Assembly (NCBI RefSeq): GCF_000317675.1 | Contig: NC_019776.1 | Span: forward strand, 1,798,001 to 1,862,000 | From: Cyanobacterium aponinum PCC 10605 | Lineage (GTDB): Bacteria > Cyanobacteriota > Cyanobacteriia > Cyanobacteriales > Cyanobacteriaceae | Reading direction: 5' to 3' | DNA length: 64,000 nucleotides | Part shown: positions 9,582 to 18,839 of the stretch, piece by piece | Position numbering within the stretch: position 1 is the first letter of the stretch | Layout of the letters: every line of letters starts with the position of its first letter | Notes under the pieces: generated by a model | What the model was told of the DNA's origin: nothing | Seen by the model: only the letters and a program-made list of their open reading frames with translations | Database searches by the model: none | Program-made: the position numbers and the translations under genes

Positions 9582-9705
9582 CCTCAGTTCAGTTTAAGAA
9601 TATCGGATAAGGTTAGGTGTCAGGCTGCAGGTTGCAGGTGTTAGGGAAGACGAGAGTTCGCACCGAAGGCTTTTACACTCCCTTCAGTCGTGAACGGAGT
9701 TTAGA
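9580..9705. repeat. two dispersed repeat units after the SLH lipoprotein gene
   Basis: 9580-9640 is the AACCTCAGTTCRGTTTAAGA family followed by GTTAGGTGTCAGG tracts. 9652-9705 is a unit also found at 39466-39535 and, shorter, near 61800, with ACTCCCTTCAGTCGTGAACG as its core. Confidence 0.7.
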
Positions 9706-9778
9706 GTTTTTAATTTTTAATTATCAACTATTTACTATTCACCTTTGCCCCTTGCCCTTTTTGTGATTGCTGATTGAA

Positions 9779-10417
9779 TTATGCCGTTTGTCCGATACGG
9801 GGTTCTTTTCCTGATAAGATACGATCGATGTTACTGCGATGTCTGATAATAACATAACTAGCGGCAATGATAGCGAAAACAATATAAGGAGCAGTAGGCT
9901 GTAAAAGCCACATTAATATATTAACTGCGATCGCAGCGCTGATAGAACTAAGAGAAACAATTTTTGAGATAGACAATACAATTACAAATACTCCTAAAGT
10001 ACCTAATCCCAAAAAGGGATTCATAGTGAGTAAAATTCCCAAGCTAATAGCGGCAGATTTACCCCCAGAAAATTTTAACCAAATAGATTTACTATGACCT
10101 AAAACAGCTAATAAAGATGCGATCGCAATCAGCCAATCCTGCCATTGTATTGGCAATATTTCCCCACCACCATAAATAAAAAATAATTTTACACTGGCTA
10201 CTGCCAAGATCCCTTTTAACATATCGATTAATAATACTGTCAGCGCCGCCCCTTTCCCTACGGTTCTTAATACATTTGTTGCTCCCGTAGAACCTGAGCC
10301 ATATTCCCTAATATCAATACCTTTTAAAACCAAAGCCACTAAATAACCAGTGGGAATAGAACCCAACAAATAGGCAAAGAGAATCAAGCCAAAACTGATA
10401 AGAAGTGAAAAAGTCAT
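9779..10417 (-). CDS. plsY: acyl-phosphate:glycerol-3-phosphate acyltransferase PlsY
   Basis: PlsY transfers an acyl group from acyl-phosphate to glycerol-3-phosphate, the first step of phospholipid synthesis at the plasma membrane. The protein (212 residues from the chosen start) has the family's membrane segments and the three cytosolic motifs: SIPTGYLVALVLKGIDIREYGSGSTGATNVLR, the GHSKSIWLKFSGGKSAA loop, and ASYVIIRHRSNIDRILSGKEPRIG at the C-terminus. The start is ATG 10417 (MTFSLLISFG), which has AGG about 8 bases upstream and puts the first membrane helix at the N-terminus. A longer reading from ATG 10459 adds 14 residues and lacks a ribosome site. Single gene, divergent from gmd. Confidence 0.93.
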   Translation of the reverse strand: MTFSLLISFGLILFAYLLGSIPTGYLVALVLKGIDIREYGSGSTGATNVLRTVGKGAALTVLLIDMLKGILAVASVKLFFIYGGGEILPIQWQDWLIAIASLLAVLGHSKSIWLKFSGGKSAAISLGILLTMNPFLGLGTLGVFVIVLSISKIVSLSSISAAIAVNILMWLLQPTAPYIVFAIIAASYVIIRHRSNIDRILSGKEPRIGQTA

Positions 10418-10715
10418 GACAAAACCTGTTGAACACTGACATATATTATCAGGGATCATGGATATTTAGACAAATGCCCTAAATAAAACCTCAGTTAGAA
10501 CCAAGAATATAAGATAAGAGTCGATTTTAGGTAACAATTGAAAACCATTAATTTATCACAGATAAAAATCAAATATATTAACTTTACTTGTCTAGTTTTC
10601 TCTGAATTTAACCTCAATAAGTCTAAAAATTACCTAATAAAAAAGATACAACTTAAGTTAAACTTAGCAAAACAGTAGGAAACATTTTTTTAATATATCC
10701 GAAATATATTTTATT

Positions 10716-11780
10716 ATGACTGATCGTAAAATAGCTTTAATTACCGGCGTTACAGGGCAAGATGGTTCTTATTTGAGTGAACTATTGTTAGAAAAGGGTT
10801 ATGAGGTTCACGGTATTATTAGACGAACTTCCACCTTCAATACTGATAGAATTGATCACATTTATCAAGACCCCCACCAACAAGATGCTCGGTTTTTTCT
10901 TCACTATGGAGACTTAACCGATGGTACAACCCTAAGACGTATTCTGGAAGAAGTTAAACCTGTAGAAGTATATAATCTGGGAGCTCAATCTCATGTAAGG
11001 GTCAGTTTTGATGCCCCTGAGTTTACCGTTGATAGTGTGGCGATGGGTACATTGAGACTATTAGAAGCCATTAAAGACTATAGACAGCGCACAGGTATTG
11101 ATGTGCGATATTATCAGGCTGGTTCATCAGAAATGTTCGGCAAGGTAATGGAAATTCCCCAAAAGGAAACTACCCCTTTTTATCCCCGTAGCCCTTATGC
11201 TTGTGGAAAAGTTTATGCTCACTGGCAAACAGTAAATCACCGTGAATCCTATAACATTTTCGCTTGCAATGGGATTTTATTCAACCACGAAAGCCCCCGC
11301 CGAGGTGAAACTTTTGTTACTCGTAAAATCACAATGGCGATCGCACGTATTGTGGCAGGGCAACAGAAAAAATTGTATTTAGGTAACTTAGACTCAAAAA
11401 GAGATTGGGGTTATGCTAAAGACTACGTTAAGGCTATGTGGTTAATGTTACAACAAGATGAGCCAGATGATTATGTGGTAGCAACGGGGGAAACCCATTC
11501 TGTGAAAGAATTTTTGGAATTAGCCTTTTCTCACGTTAACCTCCAGTGGGAAGATTATGTGGAATTTGATGAGCGCTACTTACGCCCCGCAGAAGTGGAC
11601 TTATTAATTGGAGATCCCACTAAAGCTAAGGAAAAACTAGGTTGGCAACCATCTTTAACCTTCCCCCAGTTAGTTAATTTGATGGTAGATGCAGACTTAG
11701 AGGCTTTAGGTATCAGTAATGGTGATAAAGTCCAAGATCAAGCCTATATTCGTCATAATATGCGACCTAGTGTTAACTAG
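10716..11780 (+). CDS. gmd: GDP-mannose 4,6-dehydratase
   Basis: This enzyme converts GDP-D-mannose to GDP-4-keto-6-deoxymannose with bound NADP, the first step towards GDP-L-fucose for exopolysaccharide or glycan synthesis. The 354-residue protein has the extended short-chain dehydrogenase pattern: nucleotide-binding [19 protein letters not shown] near the N-terminus, [27 protein letters not shown], and the catalytic Y-x-x-x-K in [31 protein letters not shown] is a hallmark of GMD rather than of other epimerases. The second pathway enzyme (fcl) lies downstream, with one unrelated-looking gene between them. All three genes face the same way, so a shared transcript is plausible. Confidence 0.95.
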   Translation: MTDRKIALITGVTGQDGSYLSELLLEKGYEVHGIIRRTSTFNTDRIDHIYQDPHQQDARFFLHYGDLTDGTTLRRILEEVKPVEVYNLGAQSHVRVSFDAPEFTVDSVAMGTLRLLEAIKDYRQRTGIDVRYYQAGSSEMFGKVMEIPQKETTPFYPRSPYACGKVYAHWQTVNHRESYNIFACNGILFNHESPRRGETFVTRKITMAIARIVAGQQKKLYLGNLDSKRDWGYAKDYVKAMWLMLQQDEPDDYVVATGETHSVKEFLELAFSHVNLQWEDYVEFDERYLRPAEVDLLIGDPTKAKEKLGWQPSLTFPQLVNLMVDADLEALGISNGDKVQDQAYIRHNMRPSVN

Positions 11781-11974
11781 AAAGATATAAAAAAATAAGA
11801 GGATAAGGAGATAAAAAATTACTTAATTCCTCTTCTCCCATTAACCGTATCCAAAAATAAGCAAATCGATTATTCGATCTACGGTACTATGGAACTTGAA
11901 ATTGCGTTCGGTGTAGCATTACCTTCGATGATCGAAATTTATATTTCCTTGACATTACTTGAGCATAATAGCTT

Positions 11975-13912
11975 ATGACAATTGAATATACCTCCCTAGC
12001 AGATCAACTTATCGCCTACCTCGCCAACGATAGGTCAAACACATCTGGGAAAAGTTCTTCACTTAATACAAGTATCTTGCTTAATGCAGATCTTTTTGGT
12101 AAAGAAGGAACAATTATTACTGCTAATTATGGATTTGAAGGCTATATGGGAATACCCGGCATGACGGGAACAGATCAAGCCTCTCAGGATATTGCCTTTG
12201 CGAATAACGTTTCTTGGCAAGATTTGGGGGGCAATACAACCATGAATCAACGAGCCTATACTTCTGCTATTAGCACTGATACAGTTCAAGCAACTTATGA
12301 TGTTGATATTGAAAAATTAGATAATATTCCCGTTGTTTTTAGTTTTCCCTTGTTACCAACAACCGTTAATCCTACAGACTTTAGAATTACTCGTAACGAT
12401 GGTGTGGTGGTGACACCTGTTATTGCTTCTTTTTTGCCCAATGCAGAATATAATGAACGGCAAACAGTGGTAATTACAGGAGAATTTGGCAATAGGGGAA
12501 TTCCCGGTACAGAGGGAGCAATTTATCCTGTATCCGTTTCTACGGTGTTAGACTCAACCCCACTAGAAATGATTGGTGAAGATGGTTTAATGAGTGCAGT
12601 AGGTATAACTGTTGATAGCCAAAATCCTTATGTTGTAGGTAATGGACCTAAAATGGTTACGGCTAAGTTAAATCGTTTTAGTGATTTAGGAGAAGGTGCG
12701 CCCCTTTGGCTAGTTACTAATCAAAATAATAGCGGTTCTGACTTGTATGGAGAACAAGCCCTTTTCCGTCTTCGTATTTATACCAGTGCTGGATTTTCCC
12801 CCGATGGTATTGCTAGTATTTTGCCAACGGATTATCAAAAATTTTTCTTGGTGAAAGCTGAAGATTCTTCAGGTAATATAATTGAGCTTGTAGAAACAGG
12901 GGTTGATTATGAAATTTCTGGATTTGGTTCAATTCGAGTGGAAGGGTTAGCAGATTTATCTTTAGCACAACCCACTTATGATAATACGTACATTGAAGAT
13001 CACGACAATTACTACGATATTATTCTTTCTGGGGATGAAGAAGCTATTAATCAAATCAAAACTGTTGAACTTCCTTCCTCTGGGGATTATTCTGTAGTTT
13101 ACAATCCAGGCGGCCCCGGTAATAATCCAAGCAGTAATCCTGAAGGTCCTTTTACTGTTCCGAGTACACCCCATCAGGTCAATGTTGACAATGATATTAA
13201 CCGTGTTTCCAATGTTTCTTATGTAGAAGTTGATGGAGCGGTTATGCGTAATCCCTATACAGGTCAACCCATTGGGGAAAACATGGGGGTAGCAGTCAAA
13301 GATTTAGCCTCTGGTTATGAAATTTATCAATATTTAGATCCTGATGGTAAAGTTTTTTATGCCTCATTTTCTGTCTCAACGGATTTAGTCACCGATTTGA
13401 CAGACGAGCTAACATCTCCCACTCCCATTAATTTCATTGATGCTAGGGAGTTAACTCAAGGGGAATCTTTTACTGTTTCTGGTTCTTATAGTCGTGAAGC
13501 GGCTTTTAATAGTGAAATGGGGTTTTATCGTATTTTAAATGAATCTGGGGCAGTATTAGATCCTCTCACGGGTACAGAAATTAACCCAACAGAAGCAGGT
13601 TACGTAGAGGTTGCTTTATCTGAATCAAACCGATTATCAACTTCAGGCTCAACTTTAGCCGCAGAAAATTTCACAACTAAAAGTTTTGCTTTTAGCATCT
13701 TCGGCGGTGAATTATATGCACCATTTCTAAAAGTAGATTTTGGAGATTTTGGCAATGGGAGCGAAGAAATTTATTTTCCCTTTGCTGGTGCAAATTCGGA
13801 CAAACTTGATCATGTCACCAATTTTGGTGCTAACGTCATTGGCTTTGAGGATTTAAACGGAGGGGGAGACAGAGATTTTGATGATATTATTCTCCGTTTT
13901 AGCATCACTTAG
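11975..13912 (+). CDS. large DUF4114-type exoprotein between gmd and fcl
   Basis: A 645-residue acidic protein without lysine-rich or membrane segments and without a classical signal peptide. The C-terminal ~70 residues read DFGNGSEEIYFPFAGANSDK then GFEDLNGGGDRDFDDIILRF. This matches the DUF4114 module, in which the D-x-N-x-G-x-D-x-D-D loop probably binds calcium. The rest is beta-rich with repeated Asp/Asn/Gly turns (e.g. VFSFPLLPTTVNPTDFRITRNDG around residue 115), as in surface or type I-secreted cyanobacterial proteins. The start (ATG 11975) follows a 194-bp gap after gmd, and the stop lies 54 bp before fcl. Its place in the GDP-fucose cluster suggests a surface protein or polysaccharide link, which is inference only. 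Confidence 0.75.
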   Translation: MTIEYTSLADQLIAYLANDRSNTSGKSSSLNTSILLNADLFGKEGTIITANYGFEGYMGIPGMTGTDQASQDIAFANNVSWQDLGGNTTMNQRAYTSAISTDTVQATYDVDIEKLDNIPVVFSFPLLPTTVNPTDFRITRNDGVVVTPVIASFLPNAEYNERQTVVITGEFGNRGIPGTEGAIYPVSVSTVLDSTPLEMIGEDGLMSAVGITVDSQNPYVVGNGPKMVTAKLNRFSDLGEGAPLWLVTNQNNSGSDLYGEQALFRLRIYTSAGFSPDGIASILPTDYQKFFLVKAEDSSGNIIELVETGVDYEISGFGSIRVEGLADLSLAQPTYDNTYIEDHDNYYDIILSGDEEAINQIKTVELPSSGDYSVVYNPGGPGNNPSSNPEGPFTVPSTPHQVNVDNDINRVSNVSYVEVDGAVMRNPYTGQPIGENMGVAVKDLASGYEIYQYLDPDGKVFYASFSVSTDLVTDLTDELTSPTPINFIDARELTQGESFTVSGSYSREAAFNSEMGFYRILNESGAVLDPLTGTEINPTEAGYVEVALSESNRLSTSGSTLAAENFTTKSFAFSIFGGELYAPFLKVDFGDFGNGSEEIYFPFAGANSDKLDHVTNFGANVIGFEDLNGGGDRDFDDIILRFSIT

Positions 13913-13966
13913 CTTTGTTCCTATATATACATCTCAACTTTATTAACCTATTAACTATTTATTGTT

Positions 13967-14920
13967 ATGTTAGATTTAAGTACGAAAAAAATTCTTGTCA
14001 CAGGTGGAGCTGGTTTTCTAGGGAAACAAGTGGTTGCGGAATTGATTAATGCAGGGGCAAACCCCGATAAAATTACTGTACCTCGATCGCGCGATTGTGA
14101 TTTAACGGTGTGGGAAAATTGTCAAAAAGTCGTTGCGAATCAAGATATTGTCATCCATTTAGCCGCCCACGTGGGTGGTATTGGTTTAAATCGAGAAAAA
14201 CCTGCGGAATTGTTCTATGATAACTTGATGATGGGGGCGCAGTTGATTCATGCCGCCTATCAAGCAGGGGTAGAAAAATTTACCTGTGTCGGTACAATTT
14301 GTGCTTATCCTAAGTTTACTCCTGTACCTTTTAAAGAAGAAGACATCTGGAATGGCTACCCAGAGGAAACTAACGCCCCTTATGGTATTGCTAAAAAAGC
14401 CCTTTTAGTACAGTTGGAAGCCTACCGCAATCAGTACGGTTTTAATGGCATTTATCTTCTACCTGTTAATTTATATGGCCCTGAAGATAATTTCGATCCC
14501 CGTAGTTCTCATGTAATTCCTGCTTTAATTCGTAAAGTTCATGAAGCCCAAAAAAGAGGCGATCGCACCCTCCCTGTCTGGGGGGATGGAAGTCCTACCC
14601 GTGAGTTTTTATACTCCAATGATGCGGCGAGAGGCATTGTTATGGGTACACAAATGTACGATAGTAGCGAACCCATTAACCTCGGTACGAATTTTGAGAT
14701 TTCCATTAAGGATTTAACAGAATTAATCTGTGAATTGATGGAATTTGACGGTGAATTAATCTGGGAAACCGACAAACCCAATGGGCAACCCCGCCGTTGT
14801 TTAGATACAACTAAAGCGAAAGAAACCTTCGGTTTTACTGCTAAAATGAATCTCAGAGAAGGTTTGAAACGTACCATTGAATGGTATAGACAGAACGACT
14901 CTCTGACTTTGAGTCTGTAA
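13967..14920 (+). CDS. fcl: GDP-L-fucose synthase
   Basis: The 317-residue NADPH-dependent epimerase/reductase converts GDP-4-keto-6-deoxymannose to GDP-L-fucose, the step after GMD. Visible features are the Rossmann motif [11 protein letters not shown], then [23 protein letters not shown], typical of Fcl/WcaG, the catalytic Y-x-x-x-K in [11 protein letters not shown], and [23 protein letters not shown]. Length is normal for the family. It lies 54 bp behind the DUF4114 gene and 194+ bp downstream of the gmd unit on the same strand. A CCCCCC hairpin repeat follows the gene at 14944-14985, before ureG. Confidence 0.94.
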   Translation: MLDLSTKKILVTGGAGFLGKQVVAELINAGANPDKITVPRSRDCDLTVWENCQKVVANQDIVIHLAAHVGGIGLNREKPAELFYDNLMMGAQLIHAAYQAGVEKFTCVGTICAYPKFTPVPFKEEDIWNGYPEETNAPYGIAKKALLVQLEAYRNQYGFNGIYLLPVNLYGPEDNFDPRSSHVIPALIRKVHEAQKRGDRTLPVWGDGSPTREFLYSNDAARGIVMGTQMYDSSEPINLGTNFEISIKDLTELICELMEFDGELIWETDKPNGQPRRCLDTTKAKETFGFTAKMNLREGLKRTIEWYRQNDSLTLSL

Positions 14921-14943
14921 ATTATTAGTGAAGGTAGGCAAAA

Positions 14944-14985
14944 GGCAAACCCCCCTTTATCCCCCCTCGAGAGGGGGGAGGGCAA
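14944..14985 (+). repeat. C6/G6 hairpin repeat
   Basis: GGCAAACCCCCCTTTATCCC runs on to CCCCTCGAGAGGGGGG. It is one of at least eight units of this kind in the window (also near 7233, 23789, 28840, 31602, 53440, 58752 and 63337). It can fold into a strong GC hairpin and lies a few bases past a stop codon, so it may help terminate transcription. Confidence 0.8.
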
Positions 14986-15092
14986 CAGGCAATAGGGAAT
15001 TATTTAATAATTAATTTCTCCTCCCTTTCCCATGCTTCCCACGCCTCCCTCTCTCCCCACCTTAACCAAGCAACTGAGAGACAAACTAAGCA

Positions 15093-15686
15093 ATGACATT
15101 TAGAATCGGCATCGCAGGACCTGTTGGATCGGGCAAAACCGCTCTTTTAGACGCTTTATGCAAGAATATGCGAGAAAAATACTCCCTCGCCGCAGTTACT
15201 AATGACATTTATACCCAAGAAGATGCTCAATTTTTGGTGCGATCGCAGTCCTTAACTCCCGATAGAATTAAAGGAGTAGAAACGGGGGGATGTCCTCATA
15301 CCGCTATTAGGGAGGATGCTTCCATTAATATAGAGGCGATCGAGGAATTGGAAACAACTTTTAAGGATTTAGATATTGTCTTTGTGGAAAGCGGAGGAGA
15401 CAATCTAGCGGCGACATTTAGCCCTGAGTTAGTGGACTTGACCATTTATGTTATAGATGTGTCCGCAGGGGATAAAATACCCCGTAAAGGGGGACCTGGC
15501 ATCACAAAATCTGACCTCTTGGTAATCAATAAAATTGACTTAGCTCCTCATGTTGGTGCTAGTTTAGAGGTGATGACAAGGGATTCTCAAAAAATGCGTG
15601 GTGATAAACCTTTTATTTTCACTAATTTAAAAACAGGAGAAGGATTAGAAAAGGTGATTGATTTTATTCAATTTCATCTTCATTGA
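15093..15686 (+). CDS. ureG: urease accessory GTPase UreG
   Basis: UreG is a SIMIBI-class GTPase that delivers nickel to urease with UreD, UreF and UreE. The 197-residue protein shows Walker [16 protein letters not shown] (about 9-23), the metal-binding Cys-Pro-His in [36 protein letters not shown], and the base-recognition motif [11 protein letters not shown]. All family features and the usual length are present. No other urease gene is seen in the window; cyanobacterial ure genes are often scattered. An IS605-type element begins 38 bp after its stop. Confidence 0.95.
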   Translation: MTFRIGIAGPVGSGKTALLDALCKNMREKYSLAAVTNDIYTQEDAQFLVRSQSLTPDRIKGVETGGCPHTAIREDASINIEAIEELETTFKDLDIVFVESGGDNLAATFSPELVDLTIYVIDVSAGDKIPRKGGPGITKSDLLVINKIDLAPHVGASLEVMTRDSQKMRGDKPFIFTNLKTGEGLEKVIDFIQFHLH

Positions 15687-15724
15687 AGATTTACCTTTGC
15701 CTGTTGCCCATTGTCCTTTTTTAC

Positions 15725-16132
15725 CAAAAAATCGTGGGTCTTAGGTTCCCTGCCGTTTACGGCATTAGTGATATATAATATTTTTTTTAGAGGAAAGGTA
15801 ATCAACATCTTTAAAAACCTCGAATCTAATCGATTTATCGAACGAGGAGCTGTCTCCTGAACTTGGTTCAGGAGCTTGTAAGCTCCGTCTTGAAAACCAA
15901 AGTCATAGGGTTCTGTCGGGAAAAGCTCTGACAGGTAAAGTCTTTGAGCAGTAAGTACAGAGGAACCAAGTATTTTAATTTCTCAGGTAGGGTAGGGCAT
16001 ACCCGAACCGCTCTTGAAATAGAGCATACGCTTGAGGAGAGAACCATCTCTGGACTAATTTAAGCAATTGGGTTAGTTTAAGTGGACTCGATGAACCAAG
16101 AATCCTCGTGCATTCATGCCGAGGAGTGTCAA
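15725..16132 (+). mobile_element. TnpB-less IS200/IS605-type element inserted at the stop codon of the WD40 gene
   Basis: The 408-bp element has no ORF. Its left flank is TTAC (15721-15724), the target of IS608-like members. Near the left end lies the hairpin TGCCGTTTACGGCA. The right end is a hairpin ATCCTCGTGCATTCATGCCG continuing AGGAGTGTCAA, the usual right end of this group, with terminal TCAA at 16129-16132. The interior (from about 15840) has many small inverted repeats (e.g. TCCTGAACTTGGTTCAGGA and TCTGTCGGGAAAAGCTCTGACAG), as in the guide RNA region downstream of tnpB. Removing it joins TTAC to AAAGTTGACTG. On the opposite strand that ends the WD40 gene ACT-TTG-TAA; now it ends ACT-TTT-TGA, with TGA supplied by the element. 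Confidence 0.78.
15840..16132 (+). ncRNA. candidate omega-RNA-like (TnpB guide RNA) relic
   Basis: The strand and the position of the stem-loops at the right end match the RNA that TnpB proteins use. If it is transcribed, its guide would be the bases just past 16132 (the 3' end of the WD40 gene). There is no tnpB here. The call rests on resemblance to right ends I remember, not on an alignment. Confidence 0.45.
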
Positions 16133-17637
16133 AAAGTTGACTGTTGCCAAACTTTGACAGTCCCATCAACTCCCCCTGCCGCTAAGATAGTTCCGTCTTT
16201 ACTTAAGGATAATGAGAAAATACGATTGTCATCACTAATTTTTAAGTGTCCTAATTCTGACTCACTACTAGGGTGCCAAATTTTGATTAAACCATCTGTC
16301 CCCGCACTGTATAATAATTTATCATCAGGGCTAAAACATAAATCCATCACTTGTCCTTGATGTCCCTTTAACTCTAAAAAAGGTTCTATTTCGAGGTAAA
16401 GACTAAATGTTGTTGTGGGTAAACGCCAAATTTTGATTGAACCATCTGCACAACCTCCCGCTATTAATTCTCCTGTACTATTAACTGCGATCGCATCTAA
16501 GGAAGACATATTGCCAATTAATGCCCCTAATTTATTTTCTCCTGCCAACTGCCATAGACTAATAACTCCATCGCCTCCCCCCACCGCAACATATTCATGT
16601 TTTTCACAAACTGCCACTGCACCAATAGCACCACTCTCGTCAAAACTACTAGATAAAAGTCTTCCTGTCTCTAAATCCCATTGTTTTAAAGTTTGATCTG
16701 AACTACCACTTAAAAGGATTTTCTGCTCATTAGCAATGGCTAAACCATTAATTGAACCTTCATGAAGACTCATAGTATGTTCTAATGACAAACGCCAAGA
16801 TTTATTTTTATCTCCTTTCAATGACCAAATTTTGACATCTTGATCTAAGCCCCCTGTAGCAATACCATAGTTTATATAATCAAGATTATTCACACAAACA
16901 GCAACGACACCTTGATCAGAAATTTCAACTCCATCAATTTCAACTCCAGTTTCTAATGACCATAATCGCAAATATTGATCCCATGAAGTGGTTAATAAAT
17001 AATTATTATCTTTTGTGATTTTTAAATCTGTAACCGATTGCTGATGGGCATTGATTATATGAATACATTTCCAAGCAATTTTTGGTGGTGCTTCTAAATC
17101 ATAATTAACTGTTTTAGTTAAGGCATTTTTGTCAGGTAATTTTATAGATGAACTGGGAAAATTTTGACTTTTATTAATGTTTTGATTTGTTTGATATAAC
17201 TGCTCTAAAGTTTTTAATCTTAATTCTAATTTATGTTCTTTAATATATTCAATTATGCTGGTAACAGATTTATTGATACTTTCAAGATCATCTTGTAAGG
17301 AGGCTATAATTTGATTATCAGACTTAGGGGTATTACTGGCTAATTTAGGAGGGGTTATAACTGCTTTCTGTTTCTCAATATATTCATCAATAGTTTCTTT
17401 AACCTCGGCAACCTCCGCAGAAAAACGTCTCATTTGTAAACTCAAAGCCCCTGCAATTCTTGCTTTTGTTCGATTTTCAGAGCGAAAACGGTTGATTAAA
17501 CTGAGAATTAGGGTGAAGGTAATAGCAATAATAAATAGAATCTGATTGTCTATGGTGAGGCTAAGACATAAACCTATGATAGTTAATACAATACTTAAAT
17601 ATTCAGCCCATTCAAACCAACCGATCATCAAAATCAT
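16129..17637 (-). CDS. membrane-anchored WD40-repeat protein
   Basis: From ATG 17637 the protein is about 502 residues. The start is chosen because AGGTAGAAG lies a few bases upstream; a TTG at 17664 would add nine residues. The N-terminus has two closely spaced hydrophobic helices (WAEYLSIVLTIIGLCLSL and ILFIIAITFTLILSLI), then a coiled-coil-like linker (about 60-185). The C-terminal ~300 residues hold about seven WD repeats (e.g. LKITKDNNYLLTTSWDQYLRLW, LLSGSSDQTLKQWD, LLYSAGTDGLIKIW, ILAAGGVDGTVKVW), forming a beta-propeller that should face the cytoplasm. Such propellers are protein-interaction scaffolds; the partner is unknown. The stop codon is provided by the adjoining mobile element. 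Confidence 0.87.
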   Translation of the reverse strand: MILMIGWFEWAEYLSIVLTIIGLCLSLTIDNQILFIIAITFTLILSLINRFRSENRTKARIAGALSLQMRRFSAEVAEVKETIDEYIEKQKAVITPPKLASNTPKSDNQIIASLQDDLESINKSVTSIIEYIKEHKLELRLKTLEQLYQTNQNINKSQNFPSSSIKLPDKNALTKTVNYDLEAPPKIAWKCIHIINAHQQSVTDLKITKDNNYLLTTSWDQYLRLWSLETGVEIDGVEISDQGVVAVCVNNLDYINYGIATGGLDQDVKIWSLKGDKNKSWRLSLEHTMSLHEGSINGLAIANEQKILLSGSSDQTLKQWDLETGRLLSSSFDESGAIGAVAVCEKHEYVAVGGGDGVISLWQLAGENKLGALIGNMSSLDAIAVNSTGELIAGGCADGSIKIWRLPTTTFSLYLEIEPFLELKGHQGQVMDLCFSPDDKLLYSAGTDGLIKIWHPSSESELGHLKISDDNRIFSLSLSKDGTILAAGGVDGTVKVWQQSTF

Positions 17638-17664
17638 TATTCTTCTACCTGTAATAAAAATCAA

Positions 17665-18839
17665 GTATTTTTAAATGTTGAACAGTAAATCTCTATAAAT
17701 ATAAACTAATATTAGCCTACATCTATAACAATGCAGAATGAAAAATGAAAAATTAAATAATGGTTGATTTCTTATTCCTAATTAGAGTTTATTGAAAAAA
17801 TCCTTGGATGAGGGAAATAGGCACTCTTGCAATGGTTTGAAAGGTTTTCACTGTAAGGATTTCAATATGTAAACATATAATTCTTAGCCAAAATTTGGCT
17901 AAAAAACTCAATTTTTGTGCATTTTTTGTTAACTTTGTCAATGTAGTATAGCTAACCCGCTTATTTTTATGGGATTAAGATCTTTTTTGCATTAGTACGA
18001 TAATACTAAAAAAATAAATCCTTAAAATAAATTTCAATAGTTTTTTTGTCAATTCTTATTTCTATTTCCTGTTCTCTACTTCGAGCAGTTCATTTTTTGC
18101 CAGATACAAAATTTGAGTTATAAATTATCGTTATTTTAACTAACTTTGAGACACTTTTAACCACTTAAGTCTTTGATAAACAGTAGTTACAGACTTTGAT
18201 TTTGTTTCATTTTTATTTGAAATGACTATAACAATTTTAATTCAACCTAGAACTTGACATCTTTTTTTAGGGATAATTTATCATATCCAAAGTTAAGATA
18301 ACCCGGAAGACATTTATAAAATTGTTGAAAAATAAGCAGTAAAACGGTATTTTTAGTTACTATTACTTGTTACAGCTAATTAGAGAATAATTTTGAGCTA
18401 AAATTATTAAAAAATAAAAATGCGATACAATAATCACTTTTTTGGGAATTCAAAAGGCATAAAATTAAGGCGATTAAAACGTAGTCATTAGTTAGAGATT
18501 AAAGTTGCGTGCAATTTGTCAAGTATATAGTTACAATTATTAATTATAAGCTCAATTCTTTGCTAACTCTGTCTCTTAAGACTTTTCTCTGTTGACTTAG
18601 GTGAGACGGCTCTATTTTTGGGTTTAGATCGCACTTTTTCATAAATCATAAGAATAACAAATTCTGAGTATTTAGTCTAGGGTAATCAAATCCGCTAAGT
18701 TATAAATAGTAAAGGATTAGAGCGATTGTTAATTTTTATAAACAAATCATTGACAAAAATCACTTTTGCTTAATTTCTTACCAATGGGGCTGGATTGTAT
18801 GTAGGTAAAGCATTACTAAATTTTTAATGGGGTTAATTT
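17665..18839. other. long AT-rich intergenic region, no gene recognised
   Basis: 1.17 kb between divergent genes. It holds a possible hairpin AGCCAAAATTTGGCT near 17893 and, at 18261-18303, the second copy of the GATAATTTATCAYATCC repeat. Short ATG-started frames exist (the longest noticed is 23 codons at about 18420) but lack ribosome sites. The length suggests a long 5' leader or an unrecognised RNA for the sensor gene at 18840. Confidence 0.5.
18261..18303 (+). repeat. dispersed intergenic repeat, copy 2 of 2
   Basis: A T-run, then GGATAATTTATCATATCCAA and AGTTAAGATAACC, closely like 5123-5163. GATAATTTATC is itself palindromic. Confidence 0.6.

Noticed and set aside
10418-10459. Longer PlsY start at ATG 10459
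   Set aside because: The extra 14 residues contain two Cys, do not match the family and lack a ribosome site; ATG 10417 fits better.
18420-18492. 23-codon frame in the long leader before the sensor gene
   Set aside because: No Shine-Dalgarno and strongly biased AT content; chance is likely.
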